A DNA stretch of 64,000 nucleotides from Neurospora tetrasperma FGSC 2508 (GCF_000213175.1 NW_009799100.1:2735952-2799951); one strand, 5' to 3'; positions 9,768 through 23,122 are shown, counted from the first letter of the stretch. Made by a program: numbers and translations. The notes: generated by a model not told the origin, from the sequence alone.

Positions 9768-12525
9768 TTTGTTATCTTGGACTGGTACTTTCGAGCGTCT
9801 GGTTGTCTGGGAGTGTGATCTGGTCTTTGTTGGAGCTACTAAGCTAGCTAGCTAGGTGTGATTTCCTGATTTGGATTGTAAGCTTCCTCTCTCGCTGGTA
9901 TGTTGTGTGTCTGCCGCGTGCGTTGCGTTTGGTCGTGTTGTTTGCTGTTCAAGTCTCGCTGGTGTTGTCCTCTCGGAACTTGCTTGTAAAGGTCATCTGG
10001 TTCTGTTACTGTTCAAACAATGTTCTCTTCATCTCTTGACAAGATATCGGACAATCAATCAATCCGTTCAGTTCCAAGGGCGAGAGCCCCCTTATGCGAT
10101 CGCGCCATCTATAGGATTTATACGGACACGCTTCGGTCTTTGCACTATCAGGTTCTTCTTTGTCGTCCCAAACGGCTTGTCGAGAGCTTGTCGAGCTTGT
10201 TGACAATGAAGACAATGGAAACATTGTGTTGTGATGGAAGCGAGACAAAGCGACTTGTGTGCCGCCGGTAGGTATTTTTAGATGGAAGTTACTGAAAGGT
10301 AGCTATCGTTAGTAGTCTTGAGGTTGAGAAATTCAAGGATCTCATGCGTGCAAGACATCTAGACGGTTGGTCATGTTGATAATAGGACGAATAAGTTTAC
10401 GGAGGAAGTTTCAATAAATTTCTCGTGAAGCTCACGAGGGCAAGGCCGCAATGAAAACTGAGTGTCAAGTACAAGTCACCGGCCTCTCTGCACCCAACTT
10501 CCAAGGCCCTTTTGCGAACTCCTTCTTCTGTGTTTTCTCACATTATCTGACAAAAGAACAAGCTCAAATGCCCAAACAAGCTATGTCAGTACATCTACCG
10601 TATGCCACAGCCAAAATTGGTAGGTATTCTGGGTCATCTCAATTGCAACTAGCCACCCCTACACAAGTCCAGTGATGTGAGTCGAGTTGCGACAAGGAAT
10701 TTCGACCCGAACTACGACTGAACAAAGGATGTAACTAGCTTATCATACTCGACATCGTTGTCTTGTTTCAGGCGATAAATAAAGACGTAAAGTTCTTTGG
10801 GAACGAGGTATTTCACAATGCATTGTTACTTCGGTCATTCTTCAACAAAGAAAATCTACAATTGGTGACCTACGTAGGAACAATGCCCCTTCTTCACAAG
10901 TCATGGTTGCCTAGTCCTGGCAGAGAATGTAATATAGAGTGAGGCCAGCCCAAACACTTCCACTTGGAGAGCTACTGCGGCTTCTTGTTGCAGGTTCGGG
11001 GGGGTGGATCGGGGCTGAGGAGAAGAGAACTTGACCATGTTGCGTCTAGTATGTCCAGAAGAATGGCCGCATTCACGATGTCCAAAGTCGGGTCCGAGAT
11101 AGTGCAGACTGTTGGGCCTCGAACAGCTTGGAACCGGAAGGTCTGCTAGCATTCATGATGATGAGCATTTTGCACCCGTGTATCAACAGTGGTAGTGAAT
11201 ATACAATTTTCCTGGTCACAAGTATTGTGCTGTGGCGTGATGAAGCCCAAAGATGTAACGAGACATGGTTTTTTGAAGTTTATATGCATGTCGCTTACTG
11301 ATTTTTTGGTGAATTGGAAAGGCAGTGGACTAAAAGGGTTTTTTCTTTTTTTTTTTCTCCCTTTTCTTTTCGTCCTGGTTGAAATCTCAATCACGGAGCC
11401 GGACGATGTTATGAAGCAACAAGGATATGTGGTAAAAGTCAACGATCGCTAAGTAGGTATCTCCTAAGAGCTGCTTCGGGACTATTCTGAGTCCTAGGAG
11501 GTTTGAGGGAAGTGATCAAAGTAACTGGGTAAATGTGTCGTAGGCATGCCAGCAATTCACACCTCCACCTGATGAACTCGTATGTACTTGTAATATAATG
11601 GTAGGAAGTCATTCAGGAGGCGATGGTACGCAGCCAGCGTATATAAAGCTTCTAACGTGCAAACTTGCAAGACAAGGAAGGCTCTTTGGGTCAAGTATAC
11701 CGACATCCAAGACCACACATTTGACTCATGAACCTCGACCAAAATACTCTATTGAGGATAGACCTATAGAAAATCCGAGAATCAGATAAAACAACAGAGG
11801 CCGAGATTTTGAAAAGTCGGTGGTATCATTTGCCCGCCGTCATCTACCATACGACGTAAATGTAATACAGAGTACAAAAGGTAACTGAAGAGTCTTCAGC
11901 AGGTGGATGTCGACCGTCATTATAAGACGATGTGCCAGCCCGTCAGTATTTGACGGTTCGACCTCTTTGCATATGATGCCGGTTTCGCCCAGTGCTGTGA
12001 GGAAGGGACGAACTTGTTGACCTGCTAGCATTGACCAGCCCGCTAACAAACTAACTTCAATTGTGCCATGCTGTTTGCAAACCAGTTATCATCTCATCTG
12101 AGACTAGATGCAACTAACAGAATGGTTATTGTGCCACTTCCCCATAACGACGGTGAGGCAGGCACGACAGGTGCGACAGGCCTACCGCTGAGCAGAATGA
12201 ACTAAAAACTGAGCACAGCTGTGGTTTCCATTGCAGGCGTCCAGCGTCCTCATCATGATATCATCAACATCGCAAAACGTATTTCGTCTCGACTGATGTC
12301 AACTCTGATCAGTTCAGGCAAATTGAATCCATATCAAAATGCAAATTAGTTCTACAATGGGGTGATTTTGCCTGCCCGAATAACCCACCGTCGGTCCACC
12401 ACCAAACGCGCGCCAGGCGAGTCGCGACATAAAACGAACAAATTTATATCTCGCCGGCAATCACTTTTCTGACCCAAGTTGAAACATTACCGCCGACAAC
12501 AAACTGTAGGGACGACGCCATTATC
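9768..12525. other. intergenic, divergent promoters of the acidic-protein and F-box-like genes
   Basis: About 2.8 kb with only short frames that lack coding bias. The left 500 bp is probably the 5' leader and promoter of the minus-strand gene. A T-run lies near 11340-11355. Nothing else was recognised. Confidence 0.55.
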
Positions 12526-14777
12526 ATGGCTACCGACCTTGAAACTGACGATCGATATGATGATTCTTCCTCCGAATTTGAGCCATGGTATGTCATTGAG
12601 CTCGAGTCGCGCTGCGGGGTCTGCACCGAAAGCATCACACAGGAGACCCCCGTCATTGTTTGTACAACCCCCTTCTCCTGCGCAACCGATGAGGTGGCCT
12701 TCCCTGACTCAAGTTTATTTAGTAATCGGGTGCCAGAATAGAATGGTCTATCTTGGGCGCACTGCTACAGTCGCTTTTCCCAAGACCTTTGTGGATCTTG
12801 TGGATGCATACCTCGATAAGAAAACACAAGTAAATCTGTGTTACCTGTGCTCTATATCGACAGAATGCCCCGAACACGGCACAGATCCCGACAGACTCCA
12901 TGTGGCCACTGCGGTACATAAGGACTGCTTCGTGATTGCGAAGCAGTCATGCCCTCTCGCTCCCCGCCTGACGTGCGAACGGATCTGGGAACTTGCTGTG
13001 GCGAGAAATCCATGGCCGCATGGGTTTCGACCCCCAAAATCCCTCTCCCTTGAAAGCCCATATTTCATGAGCCCACAAGCTGTCAATCAGGTTGCTTCAA
13101 TCGTCAGTATTCCCCAGCTGAAAAACTTTCCCTCCGAATTGGTCGAACGAATCCGGTTATATTCACCAGGAAATACTCCGTTTTGGAGGGCTGTCGCCGC
13201 TCTGACAGTTGCATCTTCGCTGCCCAACATTCCTATCTTTGCTGAGCAACGCGTGAAGATACGTCACATACTGCACTGGAAAAGAGGCGAACAAATAGCG
13301 ACAGTAGGACCCAGAGGTCAAGACGATGTTCTCCGTCTCACTTTCGACGTAGATGGGATCCGAGAGATCGAACGGTTTTGCCAGCAACCGCAGATTTGCC
13401 TACGTTCTCTTGGGTACGAAGCGCGACGAACTTGCCTTGGATAAGAGGTACGGCGAATGTTCGCGCAGACTTGCATACTGCAGAAATGGCCTTTTGCGAC
13501 TGGCCTTCGATGCCGACGATATCTATCATGACAATGAGCATGGTGTACGGATACCCTTCTTACCACGCATTTGGAACACGCCCACGCCCCCGGACCTGAC
13601 CAATTGTATTTACTTGTACCACGGGGATATCTTCAAGGACTTTGCGACCGGGTATTATATCAGTTTAGACTCCATATCTGGCCTTACATTTGTCTATCGC
13701 GGCAAAGAGCTCGTTGCAATCCACCCTCATCGCGGCGATGACGTTGAGATGAACTGCCCTAAGGTCTTATCTTCTGGCTCTTCAAAGATACAGGAAGCCT
13801 GCTTCTTCCTGCCTGTCAGCAAGGAGGATGCCATCCTCCGAATAGGTGTAGGGATCTATAAGAATGCGTTTGTGGTAGTGGTACGTTTCTAGACTCCAGG
13901 TTATCTTACTTACTGCCTTATCTTCCTCAGTTTCACCCGCCTCATGCTTCCGAATGAGTCTCTAAGAGACACCTATTTTTTCCTCCACGCTCCCCATTTT
14001 TACCGTGGTTTTTCTCAAATTTCTAACATATCAATCGTACCACAGGTCAAGAAACGTCTGTCCGGCGATTCTGTCATCGGCCTGCCTTGCCACGATCCGC
14101 CTAGAGATGACCCCACATCGGAGGGTCCTGACGAGGATGAATTTTACAAAGATGAGTTATGGTGGGGCCAACGCGATCCGATAGCTCTGGTCTACGGAAT
14201 TCCGGGTAAGAGGAACTTTTTGAGTATGTTGGGAGGCTATCGGGGTACTCCTCCAGCGAAACCGAAATGGGAAGGTTGGGAAGGGATAATTCCTCATATA
14301 TGGCACAGTAATCTCTTCCGCTTGGACGATGATGAGGATCTCCGCTTCTACACTCGTGCTCCCCTCCGCGGGGTCGTCGCCGCCCAGATGTTTTACTATC
14401 CCTCTCGTCGAAATCGGCCGACAGGACGTGTCTGCTCAGGGATTATTTTTCATTATGACAACGGCGGCTCGCGGGTAGTTGGAGAGATTCGACTCGAGAA
14501 CCGCGCCAAGCTTGCGGGCGAGACGATCATCAACCCCAAACTCATTTGTCTGGAGCGCGATATACTCCCAGGGTTTCACACGCCGAACATCCACTTCGTG
14601 ACAGAGTCCGAGATCGAGAGTGGAGCGCATCCTAACGATTCGAGCTGGAACTTCGACGAATGTCCCCGGTGTCCAGGAAGGGCCTTTACATACCACCCCA
14701 TGAGAGGCACAATCAACTGGTGGTTTACTGCACGTCAACGGAACAGCATTGGAATTTATGAATGTATAGAAGACTGA
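12526..14777 (+). CDS. large F-box-like / Cys-rich unassigned protein with an apparent 1-nt frameshift
   Basis: Exons 12526-12661, 12723-13880 and 14046-14777 are joined by introns of 61 and 165 nt; the donors are GTACAA and GTACGT, and CTGAC and CTAAC branch sites are present. Exon 2 changes frame near 13376-13379. Reading the TTTT there as TTT restores one frame (IEREFASN-like context) and a product of about 674 residues. The N-terminus holds a Cys/His cluster: CGVC, then CYLC, CPEH and HKDC within residues 28-150, possibly metal-binding. A segment LKNFPSELVERIRLYSPGN followed by PFWRAVAAL resembles fungal F-box-type starts. Later parts (SISGLTFVYRGKELVAIHPH) look like segments of the long ascomycete F-box proteins. 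Family assignment is tentative. The frameshift may be a sequencing slip, an allele-specific lesion or, least likely, +1 recoding. Confidence 0.65.
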
Positions 14778-15693
14778 TGTTGTTGGAATTCATGTACACA
14801 ATTCTCTTCGTAATGATGATATTCGCAACTTGGAACGGGCGGCAAAAGCAAATGCAGACTACCAGATATATCAGTACGCTTAGAGCACGTTTGTTTTTAG
14901 TCTACCTTTCAGTTGAGGCAAATTGCCATAGGGATTCCCCCCTTCAACTGGACATGCAATGCACTCATCCACTATAACTTCCCTGGAAGCCCGCTGTAAC
15001 CAAAAGTCCACACATCTGATTTCACCCTTACGTCGCTTGATCTTGTGCAACCACAGCAATTTGCGAGAAAATCATGTTTATCCGATGGTGCGGTTGGTAC
15101 TACAGACTAAAGTCATAACTATCACGAAAAGAATTTGCACGACAACACCCGTTGAGAGCTTCAAACTGCGTAGTGTCCAACGAGGGTTTTGGCGTTTGAT
15201 CAAGTTGTCCGCCCCTCCGGCCTTTCTGTGGGGCAAATCCGAGAGCAGCACAATGTCCGTCTGTCTAATGGCATGCAATCACAAGGTAGCCGACCAGAGG
15301 CAATCATGGATACACTCCCCCTTCATCAAGACTAGCAAAATGTTCAAGAGCGGTAACATCCTTAACATTGTCAGTATGTGGCTCGACCTTTCACGAAGCA
15401 ATGATGACTGTTGCTTGGGGTAATTCGCTCTATCGGACTTCGATCGATAGGGGTATCCTTGAAATGGTTGATGTCACCCTTGACTTTGATTTGAGAAGGC
15501 ACAGGAAGATGCTCAGTATATAGGCCCCAGCTTGAATCATGTCCCCATATCCGCACAGGAAGGAACCTCACTGCTTAGATAAGTTCCAATACCACAAGAC
15601 CTTCTACTGGAATCTTGATGCTTTCAAATTTACCCAAGGGAATTTGACCAAATATTTTCAAGCATCGCCCCAACCCAACTACAACAATAGACT
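14778..15693. other. convergent intergenic region
   Basis: AT-richer sequence between two stop codons facing each other. Short frames only; no gene seen. Confidence 0.55.
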
Positions 15694-17497
15694 TCAGCCC
15701 TGATGCCTGAAAAAATAACTTTCCCTCGCAATCTTGTACCAAATCGACAACTTCTCCTTCTTCTTCTTCTCCCCAGCCGCTGCTGCTGCTGCTGCTGCCG
15801 TAGCCCCACCCTCCAGCTTCTCAAATGACCCTGAGGCCATCAGCACAAACGCCGCCCCCAGCGTCCCCAGCGTAAACGCCGTAAGAATCCACGCTCCCAC
15901 CTTATCCCCCTTCGTCAACTCCCTCAGCTCCGTCGGATCAACCACTCCCTTCCCCGTCCCCGCATGCGGATTCCCTTTACTCGTTCCCCCGGTCTCCCCC
16001 GTCAGCGGCGCCCCTTTGTTACCCGTTTTCCCCTCACCACCGGCGTTTTCGTTAAAAGCCAACAACGATGACAAAGCCGCCAAAACGCTCATCTCTTGCC
16101 CTGCTCCCGTCAACCCATCGTACCCGTCCGTCGTCCAGCGGAAGCCGCACGCTCGGCCGTCGTGGAGGGGACCACGGCACGAGTTGACGGCCGCGGCGGT
16201 AGAGTTGCGCAAAGCTCGCATGATGGGGTCGCGCGTGAATGGCGCGAGTTGCGTGGTGGTTGCCATCCACCGGTGCGTGTAGCCCTTGAAGGAGAGCATG
16301 TCGGTCTTGCAGAGGATGACGGTGGGCGTCTCGCAAGAGAGCTCGATCATGGGGCCGGCGTGGAAGAAGAAGGCTATGGTCCGGTCGAGGAGGGCTTGGA
16401 CGCGGTTCTTCCAGAGGACTTGTTCTGGACCTTTTGTCTGTTTTTTTTCCGGTTAGTCGGTCTGGTTTTGGCTCCGCGATATACAACCGGCCACGGGGTC
16501 GACGGCGGGAAATTCGGCAACTTACAAAGCTATACATGAAGGCCGCCCCTTGTAGGAATATTGCCGCGTTATATGAGAACTGCGCCTTGAACACATCCGT
16601 ACAATTCACCCCCGTATGCGCTCCATCGTACACATTCCCGTCTTCGGTCATCAATCCGACTGCCATCATCCAATCCCACGTCTTTCTTGCATGGTGCGCG
16701 TACGTTTCGTTTCCCGTGTACCTCGCCAGTCTGGCGCCGAGGTTGAAGAAGATACCTGAAACAGTACAGCTCATGCATTAGTTAGAAGTGGGCGACTTTA
16801 GGAAAGCTTGGCTTGCTTACCGTTGCTAATCGAGTTCTTATAATCATACCCGATATTCGCCATCGGTATCTGCCATCGCAACCCACCACCACACACATCA
16901 TCATGTCTTCCAGGATCCGCCTGGGTGTGAAACACCGCCTGAGCGAGCTGCAACCACTGAGGCTTATCAGCCGGTGGGTCAGGAAAGCCGATCTCGGCTG
17001 CGAGCATAGCGGATAGGCCCCAGAAACCCTGGTCGTCGTTGCCCATAGATATGGTATAGTTCTCGGGCATGTACGCGTTGAGCGGCGGGCCCGTATGGAA
17101 GAGCATGGAGGAGGTGATCAGCTCGTTGTAAGACGAGTCGCCCGTGTAGTGCCAGTAGTCCATCAGGGTGCCCCAGAGCGCACCAGATTCCCACCAGTAG
17201 TAGTCGCCGGCGGGGGGAGGGCCGGGGAGGATGCCGGGCGTTTGGCCGGGTTCGGAGCCATGGTAGTAGGTGAGGAGGTCCGAGGCGACAAGAGAGGCGG
17301 CGCGTTTGATGGAGTCTGGAGACAGTAACACGCACAGGATGGTGTTAGTGTGTCTGGGATGTGGAAGGATACATATATTTTGGACGAAGGGGAGATTGAT
17401 GACTTGGGAGTAGTGTACCTGGAGAGTTCAAGTCAACTTGGAGAGCTGCCAGGGCCTGGCGGGCTACCCAAAAAGCTGTGATAGCTATATTACGCAT
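15694..17497 (-). CDS. glycoside hydrolase family 76 protein (Dfg5/Dcw1-type alpha-1,6-mannanase/transglycosidase)
   Basis: Four minus-strand exons, 17497-17419, 17315-16821, 16755-16526 and 16437-15694, give 515 residues. The three introns all carry CTAAC branch sites. GH76 features in order are [37 protein letters not shown], the catalytic Asp pair in [10 protein letters not shown] (residues 120-121), CGGGLRWQI, the CNTD-like [15 protein letters not shown] and CGFRWTT. In fungi these enzymes attach N-glycans of cell-wall glycoproteins to the glucan-chitin matrix. The end is odd: a hydrophobic helix ([18 protein letters not shown]) is followed by about 50 more residues with a poly-Ala run and Lys cluster, so a classical GPI signal is not obvious. 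The first exon is uncertain. The ATG at 17497 gives a weak signal peptide. An alternative start at 17646 (MGSFSTLLPGRF, then a hydrophobic run) would need a poor GTGTCC donor. Confidence 0.88.
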
Positions 17498-18750
17498 TGT
17501 CCTTACCTCTAGTCTGGAGACATGGGTTAACTGTATCGACGTTGAATCCAATCTTCAAGTTGCGAGTTTCTTCAGGACACGAGCAACCAGGCGGGAAGAG
17601 ATAAAACAGAGAAGCGGCCAGGGAGGAGAGTGCTGAAGCTCCCCATTCCAACGCGTGATCCAAGTACCAACTCACGGACACGCGGGGAATACAGAACGCC
17701 CGGCATGTTGCTCGAGTCCTGTATGCTTGCAAGTAGGAATGCAACTTTGGAGGGGCTGTTCATACCCGTGTGATTCTGTGAAGCACCAGCTGTCATCGGA
17801 CGACAGGAGCCGATCTTGTTCGTCCCAGATTGGGTGACGCCAAATGTCCTAGCGCCACAACGTTCTCGAGCGCCTGTTTCTGTAAGGGGAGAAACGTGCA
17901 CACCTGTGCATATTGGAGATGTGGTCATGGCGATATCCTAGTGGTGTCTCAAAACTCGGTGTACCCGATATCTCGAGCTGGTGGAACTCGACGTCTTTGA
18001 TGCCTTTAATATGACTCTATTCTCCATGTTAGACATAATCATTGTCGTAGTGGTGAAAAGAGGAAGAAAGGCGATAACTTGCTTGCCGTCAATGAGATTG
18101 GTCTTGGGATGGTGCACGGAGATATCGGACGAACCGGTGCACCGGCCGATCTACCGTTCGTGTTCCTGGAATCTCTGTCGTCATGATGGCCGTATCGTAT
18201 TGGAACCCTCCACAGTCATAGAGACCATCTCGCATGTTTTAGAAAATGTGCTTCTAGCCTTCAGTCCTAAGCATTGAACTAATGACTGCCTCGTACCCAG
18301 TCTGAATTTCTAGACTCGATATTGTTGATACCACCAATCGTGGGACACTCGACAGTCGGCATCATCTCACGTTGCACGCCGTACAACCAACCGGTGGTAC
18401 GATGTTTTCGGAAATTTGTCATCTCAGGCGCCTCCATAGCCGTCCGTCCATGATTCAGTGATATCCCTTGCGTCAGCTCCCCTCATAAGACATTCTGATC
18501 CCGGAGGTTTGTTATATTTGGGTTGATTCTCCATTTGAGAAACAAACTTTTCGGAGACCAAACAATATCGACATGAAATGCTTCCACACATTTTGCAAGT
18601 CTGGGGCTGTTAGTCACCGTGAGAGCAACAAAAGGGTATCTTCTCTATATTCAAATTTTGGGTGACTGACGCGTTCACAATGAGCCTGTTTCAATAACCA
18701 GTTTTAACCAACCAATGCAACGCTTGAACATGATCCAGCAAGTTGACAAC
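17498..18750. other. upstream region of the GH76 gene and 3' flank of prp22
   Basis: No independent gene supported. It contains the possible alternative first exon of the GH76 gene at about 17575-17646. Confidence 0.5.
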
Positions 18751-21700
18751 TTAACCCCAAGTACCACCGCCACCACCACCACGTCCGCCTCTCCTCTGCG
18801 CACTAAGACGCCAATCGTCCGCGCCGGCGTACTTGTTGTACAGCGGTTCGATCCGTTCAGCCTTCTTCCGCTTCGATAGCTTGTCGGTCGGCGCCATCTT
18901 GAAGAAGGTCGGTGCGGCCTCGACCAGCCACTTCGGCTCGATGCTGGTTGTGTAATGCATGTACTCACGGGTGGTCAAGACCAAGGTGTGATAAACGACC
19001 CACTCAGCTTGCTTGCCGAAGAGCGCCGAGCTGGGATGGAGATACACAGGCGTGCCTTCGATCAGCGTCTTGTAACCCTCTTGAGGGTCCTTGCGAGCCG
19101 CGTTGCGGAAGAAACCGGCGCAAAGGGCTTGCCGGACCTTGTTGGTATCACGGCCACAGCTGATGACGGGATGCCTGTGGCGATCCATGATCTTGACAAT
19201 CTGGTCACGCACATCTTTGGCGCGTCGCATAGAACGTGCCTGGATGAAGTTCTCGAAACACCAAGGGTTCGCATACCCGTTGTTTTTCCACGAGTTGTAG
19301 ACGTTGAGGAGGGTCAAATGATCTCCATGAGGATCGTGGAATTTGGCCTTCTTCTGGTCCGCCTGAGCTTGCTTCTCCTTGGGGCGATAAAAGACATTGG
19401 GGAGGTTGAGCATGGCGACAATAGTCACCATCTCGTCTGAACAGCCCTTTTCCACAGAGGCAATAAGAACTTTAGCAAGGGCTGGCTCCATTGGGAAATC
19501 AGCCATCTTTCTTCCAAGGCGTGTCAAAAGACCTTCGTCGTCCAGCGCAGCGAGGGCGTAGAGCTCTTCCAGGGCTGTAAGCATAGTATTGACGGGAGGT
19601 GGGTCCATAAAGTCGAACCGGAGAAGGTCATTGATGCCCATAGCCTTCAGCATAAGGATAGTGTTGGACAGATTCTGGCGCTGAATTTCGGGGATTGTGG
19701 TAGGCAACATTTCAGACTGGTATGCGGCTTCTGTATACAAGCGGAAGCACTTTCCTGGTCCTGTTCTACCAGCTCGACCGGCTCTCTGGTTGGCTTGAGC
19801 CTGGGAAATAGGAGTGACAACCAACGAGTCCATGCCGAGTTTGGGGTCGTATGCGTTCTGCTTGACGAACCCTGGATCAACAACGTAGTAAATATGGTCG
19901 ATCGTGATGGATGTCTCGGCAATGTTGGTCGCGATAACAACCTTTCGACTCCCTGGCGGTGCTGGGTCGAAAATCCTACTCTGCATCTCACTAGGAAGGG
20001 CAGAGTAAACGGGCAAGATGAGAAGCTCAGGAACGTTAGGACCCAAGGCTTTCATCCGTTCGTATAGAATTTCGCAAGCCGTGTCAATTTCTTCCTGTCC
20101 TGTCAAGAACAAAAGGATGTCGCCCATTGGCTCGCTGAGATGGATTTGCATGACGGTGGTGAGAGCGGCATCCAAGTAGTCTGACTCTGGTTCACGGGAG
20201 TAAAGAATCTCGACAGGGAATGTGCGACCAGGGATGGTAAAGATGGGGCATTGGTTGAAGTACTCGCTGAACTTGTCGGCATCCAAGGTAGCACTGGTGA
20301 CGATAACCTTGAGGTCCTCCCTTCTCTTCATTGTCTTTTTCAACAGGGCAAAGAGCACATCGGTGGCGATGGTACGTTCGTGGGCCTCATCAAGCATAAT
20401 GACCGAATATCTCTTAAGATCGGGGTCGATCAGGATCTCTCTCTGAAGCATACCGTCGGTCATATACTTGATCTTGGTTGCTGGGCTGGTGACGTCCTCG
20501 AATCTGATGGTATAACCGACTTCTTGGCCAAGCTGGCAGCCGACTTCTTCAGAAACACGTTTCGCAACGGACACGGCGGCGACACGGCGAGGCTGCGTAC
20601 ATCCAATCATCCCATTGTTAGTAAAGCCGGCTTCCGCCAGGTATTGAGTGAGTTGTGTCGTCTTTCCGGATCCCGTCTCGCCGACAACAATCAGGACCTG
20701 GTTTTCCCTCACAGCAGTGATCAGTTGTTCTCTGAAGGCAAAGACGGGGAGAGATTCTCGTTGCTCCTTGATGCTCATGTTGGTGCGCCTGCCTAGCGAC
20801 ACTTCTTTGGGTGCAACGGCCCTCTTCCACTCAGGAACAGCATCGGGAGCCGCTGGTGCCGCTTGAGCGTTTTTGCGCAAATCACTAGCAAACTTTCTGG
20901 TCTCCGGGTTGGCCATAGGATCTTGCCATTGGGAGGACAAGTCAACCTTTTTCTCCTCTGCCTTTTTAGCTTCAGTCTCCTGCTGCCGCAGTTCCTTCCG
21001 TTCTTTGGCAAGATTGGTGCCTGCCATGGCGGCGCGGTTAAGGGACCCGTCGGGAGCCTTAACAACGCGGATGGGTGACAGCTCGAGAGACTGTTTGGTC
21101 TGTCCAGCCAGAAACGGAGGTTCCTCGTCTCGAACCTCAATATCGACATCCTCCTCAAGCTCCATCTGTCCCTCGCCTTTGAGTGTTGCCTGGTAGTCCT
21201 CTTCAAGTTCTGGGTAATCGGATGCCTTAGCAATGCCTGCCGCAATCATTTGACGAATCTCCCATCTTTCAGGAGACGTCATCCTCTTTTTGTGTTGCCT
21301 GGCATTTGCTGTCGCTTGGAATGCTCCCTTGTCACCAAAGCCATTGGTGACAACATTCTTTGTATCGTATCCTCCTCTCCCGCCCAATGCCTCCATATTG
21401 GCGCCCGAACCTATCCGCAATTGCGGTGCGAGGTCCATGCCCGTCTCTTGGTCTACGTCCTTCATCGACAAACCTACTCTACCTCCCTCGAGCTTAATGA
21501 CTTTGACTTTGACTTCCTGACCCTTGGATAAGAGATCCGAAGGGTGGTTGACACGCTGACCGAAAGCGGATACATGCACCAAGCCGTCAATCTTGCCCTT
21601 AACGCCATGCAGGTTGACAAAGGCACCAAAGTCCTTGATTCCCGTGACGTGGCCTTCGTAAACCTTGTATAGAATGGGAGTTTCGTCCACCTCGCGCGGT

Positions 21701-22290
21701 GGTGGCCGTCGGAAATCACCATCGTATTCATCATCATATCGGCCCTTCCGTCGGCCCCTTGGTGGCGAAATTGACCTCGACCTTGACCTCGACCTTGACC
21801 GGTATCGCTCCTTGCGCTTCCTCTTCCCGTAGTCGTCTGCATAGTCGTCTCGTTCGGGGGTACGGCTTCGTTTCCTAGGTCGTTCTTTCTCCGCTCTCTT
21901 AGGCTCGAGGCTCTCAAGCAATGCCAGGGTGTCGTCGATGACATCCACCTCCTTGTCCGGGATGGACAGACCCTTGAACACCTTTGTCTTTTCCTCGGCA
22001 GATTGACCATGCTTCTCGTTTTCATCGGCGCGGGTCTGTCCATGATTTTGGCCCTTGAACTTTGGGTGCAAGGTCAGGACAAGTCTGTCGATACTCTCGA
22101 CCAAGCTGGGCGGGAAGTCGGCGCCGATGGTGGCCAACTTCTGCTTGAACTCGTCGAATGACCCGCATTCTACTCGTTGGGCGATGATGAACTCGGCGAG
22201 GGTCTTTTCGCTGACCCCCAAGTGGTTCTGCAACTCGGACGTGACCTTGGACACGAGCGACAGAAGCTCGAGGCTCTCCAAGTCGTCCAT
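18751..22290 (-). CDS. prp22: DEAH-box pre-mRNA splicing helicase Prp22 (DHX8 type)
   Basis: A single exon encodes 1179 residues from ATG 22290. The N-terminus ([20 protein letters not shown], residues 1-20) matches the Prp22/DHX8 N-terminal helical domain. An Arg/Ser-rich stretch with [10 protein letters not shown] repeats lies near residues 165-180. An S1 RNA-binding domain ([19 protein letters not shown]) lies at about 205-280. The DEAH core follows, with GETGSGKTT near 535, TQPRRVAA, the DEAH box near 635, [15 protein letters not shown] and [20 protein letters not shown]. The HA2/OB C-terminal region comes last. Prp22 releases spliced mRNA from the spliceosome and acts in second-step proofreading. 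The S1 domain separates it from Prp2, Prp16 and Prp43. The protein is somewhat longer than yeast Prp22 (1145 residues). Confidence 0.96.
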   Translation of the reverse strand: MDDLESLELLSLVSKVTSELQNHLGVSEKTLAEFIIAQRVECGSFDEFKQKLATIGADFPPSLVESIDRLVLTLHPKFKGQNHGQTRADENEKHGQSAEEKTKVFKGLSIPDKEVDVIDDTLALLESLEPKRAEKERPRKRSRTPERDDYADDYGKRKRKERYRSRSRSRSRSISPPRGRRKGRYDDEYDGDFRRPPPREVDETPILYKVYEGHVTGIKDFGAFVNLHGVKGKIDGLVHVSAFGQRVNHPSDLLSKGQEVKVKVIKLEGGRVGLSMKDVDQETGMDLAPQLRIGSGANMEALGGRGGYDTKNVVTNGFGDKGAFQATANARQHKKRMTSPERWEIRQMIAAGIAKASDYPELEEDYQATLKGEGQMELEEDVDIEVRDEEPPFLAGQTKQSLELSPIRVVKAPDGSLNRAAMAGTNLAKERKELRQQETEAKKAEEKKVDLSSQWQDPMANPETRKFASDLRKNAQAAPAAPDAVPEWKRAVAPKEVSLGRRTNMSIKEQRESLPVFAFREQLITAVRENQVLIVVGETGSGKTTQLTQYLAEAGFTNNGMIGCTQPRRVAAVSVAKRVSEEVGCQLGQEVGYTIRFEDVTSPATKIKYMTDGMLQREILIDPDLKRYSVIMLDEAHERTIATDVLFALLKKTMKRREDLKVIVTSATLDADKFSEYFNQCPIFTIPGRTFPVEILYSREPESDYLDAALTTVMQIHLSEPMGDILLFLTGQEEIDTACEILYERMKALGPNVPELLILPVYSALPSEMQSRIFDPAPPGSRKVVIATNIAETSITIDHIYYVVDPGFVKQNAYDPKLGMDSLVVTPISQAQANQRAGRAGRTGPGKCFRLYTEAAYQSEMLPTTIPEIQRQNLSNTILMLKAMGINDLLRFDFMDPPPVNTMLTALEELYALAALDDEGLLTRLGRKMADFPMEPALAKVLIASVEKGCSDEMVTIVAMLNLPNVFYRPKEKQAQADQKKAKFHDPHGDHLTLLNVYNSWKNNGYANPWCFENFIQARSMRRAKDVRDQIVKIMDRHRHPVISCGRDTNKVRQALCAGFFRNAARKDPQEGYKTLIEGTPVYLHPSSALFGKQAEWVVYHTLVLTTREYMHYTTSIEPKWLVEAAPTFFKMAPTDKLSKRKKAERIEPLYNKYAGADDWRLSAQRRGGRGGGGGGTWG

Positions 22291-23122
22291 CGCGGTGGCC
22301 GTCTGGTGGCTTCAGTGATTTGTGGCTATCGTCCGTGGATAAAATCGGAAGTTGTATGAACGTCTGTCAAGCAAGGGCGAGCGTTATGACAGGGAATTCG
22401 ACAGCTCCCGTCAACAGTGGAGGGGAGATCTGTTGTGATGGCTTAAGTTTTCGCAAAAGGACCAGAAATCCGGCACCTCGAGACGATGTTGGGAGATACA
22501 GTGACAACGAATTGCCTGTAGCGGACGCGAAAAGCCGAAAAGTGCAGTGATGCGCGCGGCCTGTCCATTGCCAGAGGCCAGCAACAGCGAGGCTCCACGA
22601 CCCGCCAAGAAATGGAAACTGCCGGAGAGTTCCCGTGACTCATCGTTTTATTCCCATCTATCACCGCTACTTAAAATGGTATGGTTCTGGAAGCGCACGA
22701 GCCAGTCATCGATGCCAGTCATTGAAGGGAACCTTGATGGCCACATAACCCTAACCCCTACCCCTTCTCTACCGGTCAGAATTGAGGAAGGTCTTCCCTT
22801 TGCCCCTGTCGTTCAGGTGGTCGAATTGGGCGGGTTCCTGGTAGCTTACGCAAGCTCCCCTGGCGCAGGGCCTGGCCACTTCGGCGCGTGACCCGCCCAG
22901 TGACGAAGCCCCATCGGTTGCATCATTGAGGATCCGCAGCCTCTCCATCAGTCCATCTTTCCTCCATTCGTCTTACATCGTTTTGGATGCTGCTTGAACA
23001 TTACCATAAACATCAACACCTTCGTTTCCTACCTATTTATCGTCAAAAATAGTCACACTTTTCCAGTCCTTTTTATCTGTATCCTTGCGTCGTCTTCGTT
23101 GCACAGTACGACAAGCACAACA
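22291..23122. other. divergent promoter region of prp22 and the Sna3-like gene
   Basis: Short frames only. The right end is a CT- and CAA-rich leader typical of the genus. No gene seen. Confidence 0.55.

Noticed and set aside
13349-13393. Possible 45-nt intron (GTAGAT...CGCAG) to explain the frame change in the F-box-like gene
   Set aside because: Its removal keeps the old frame, so it does not join the two reading frames.
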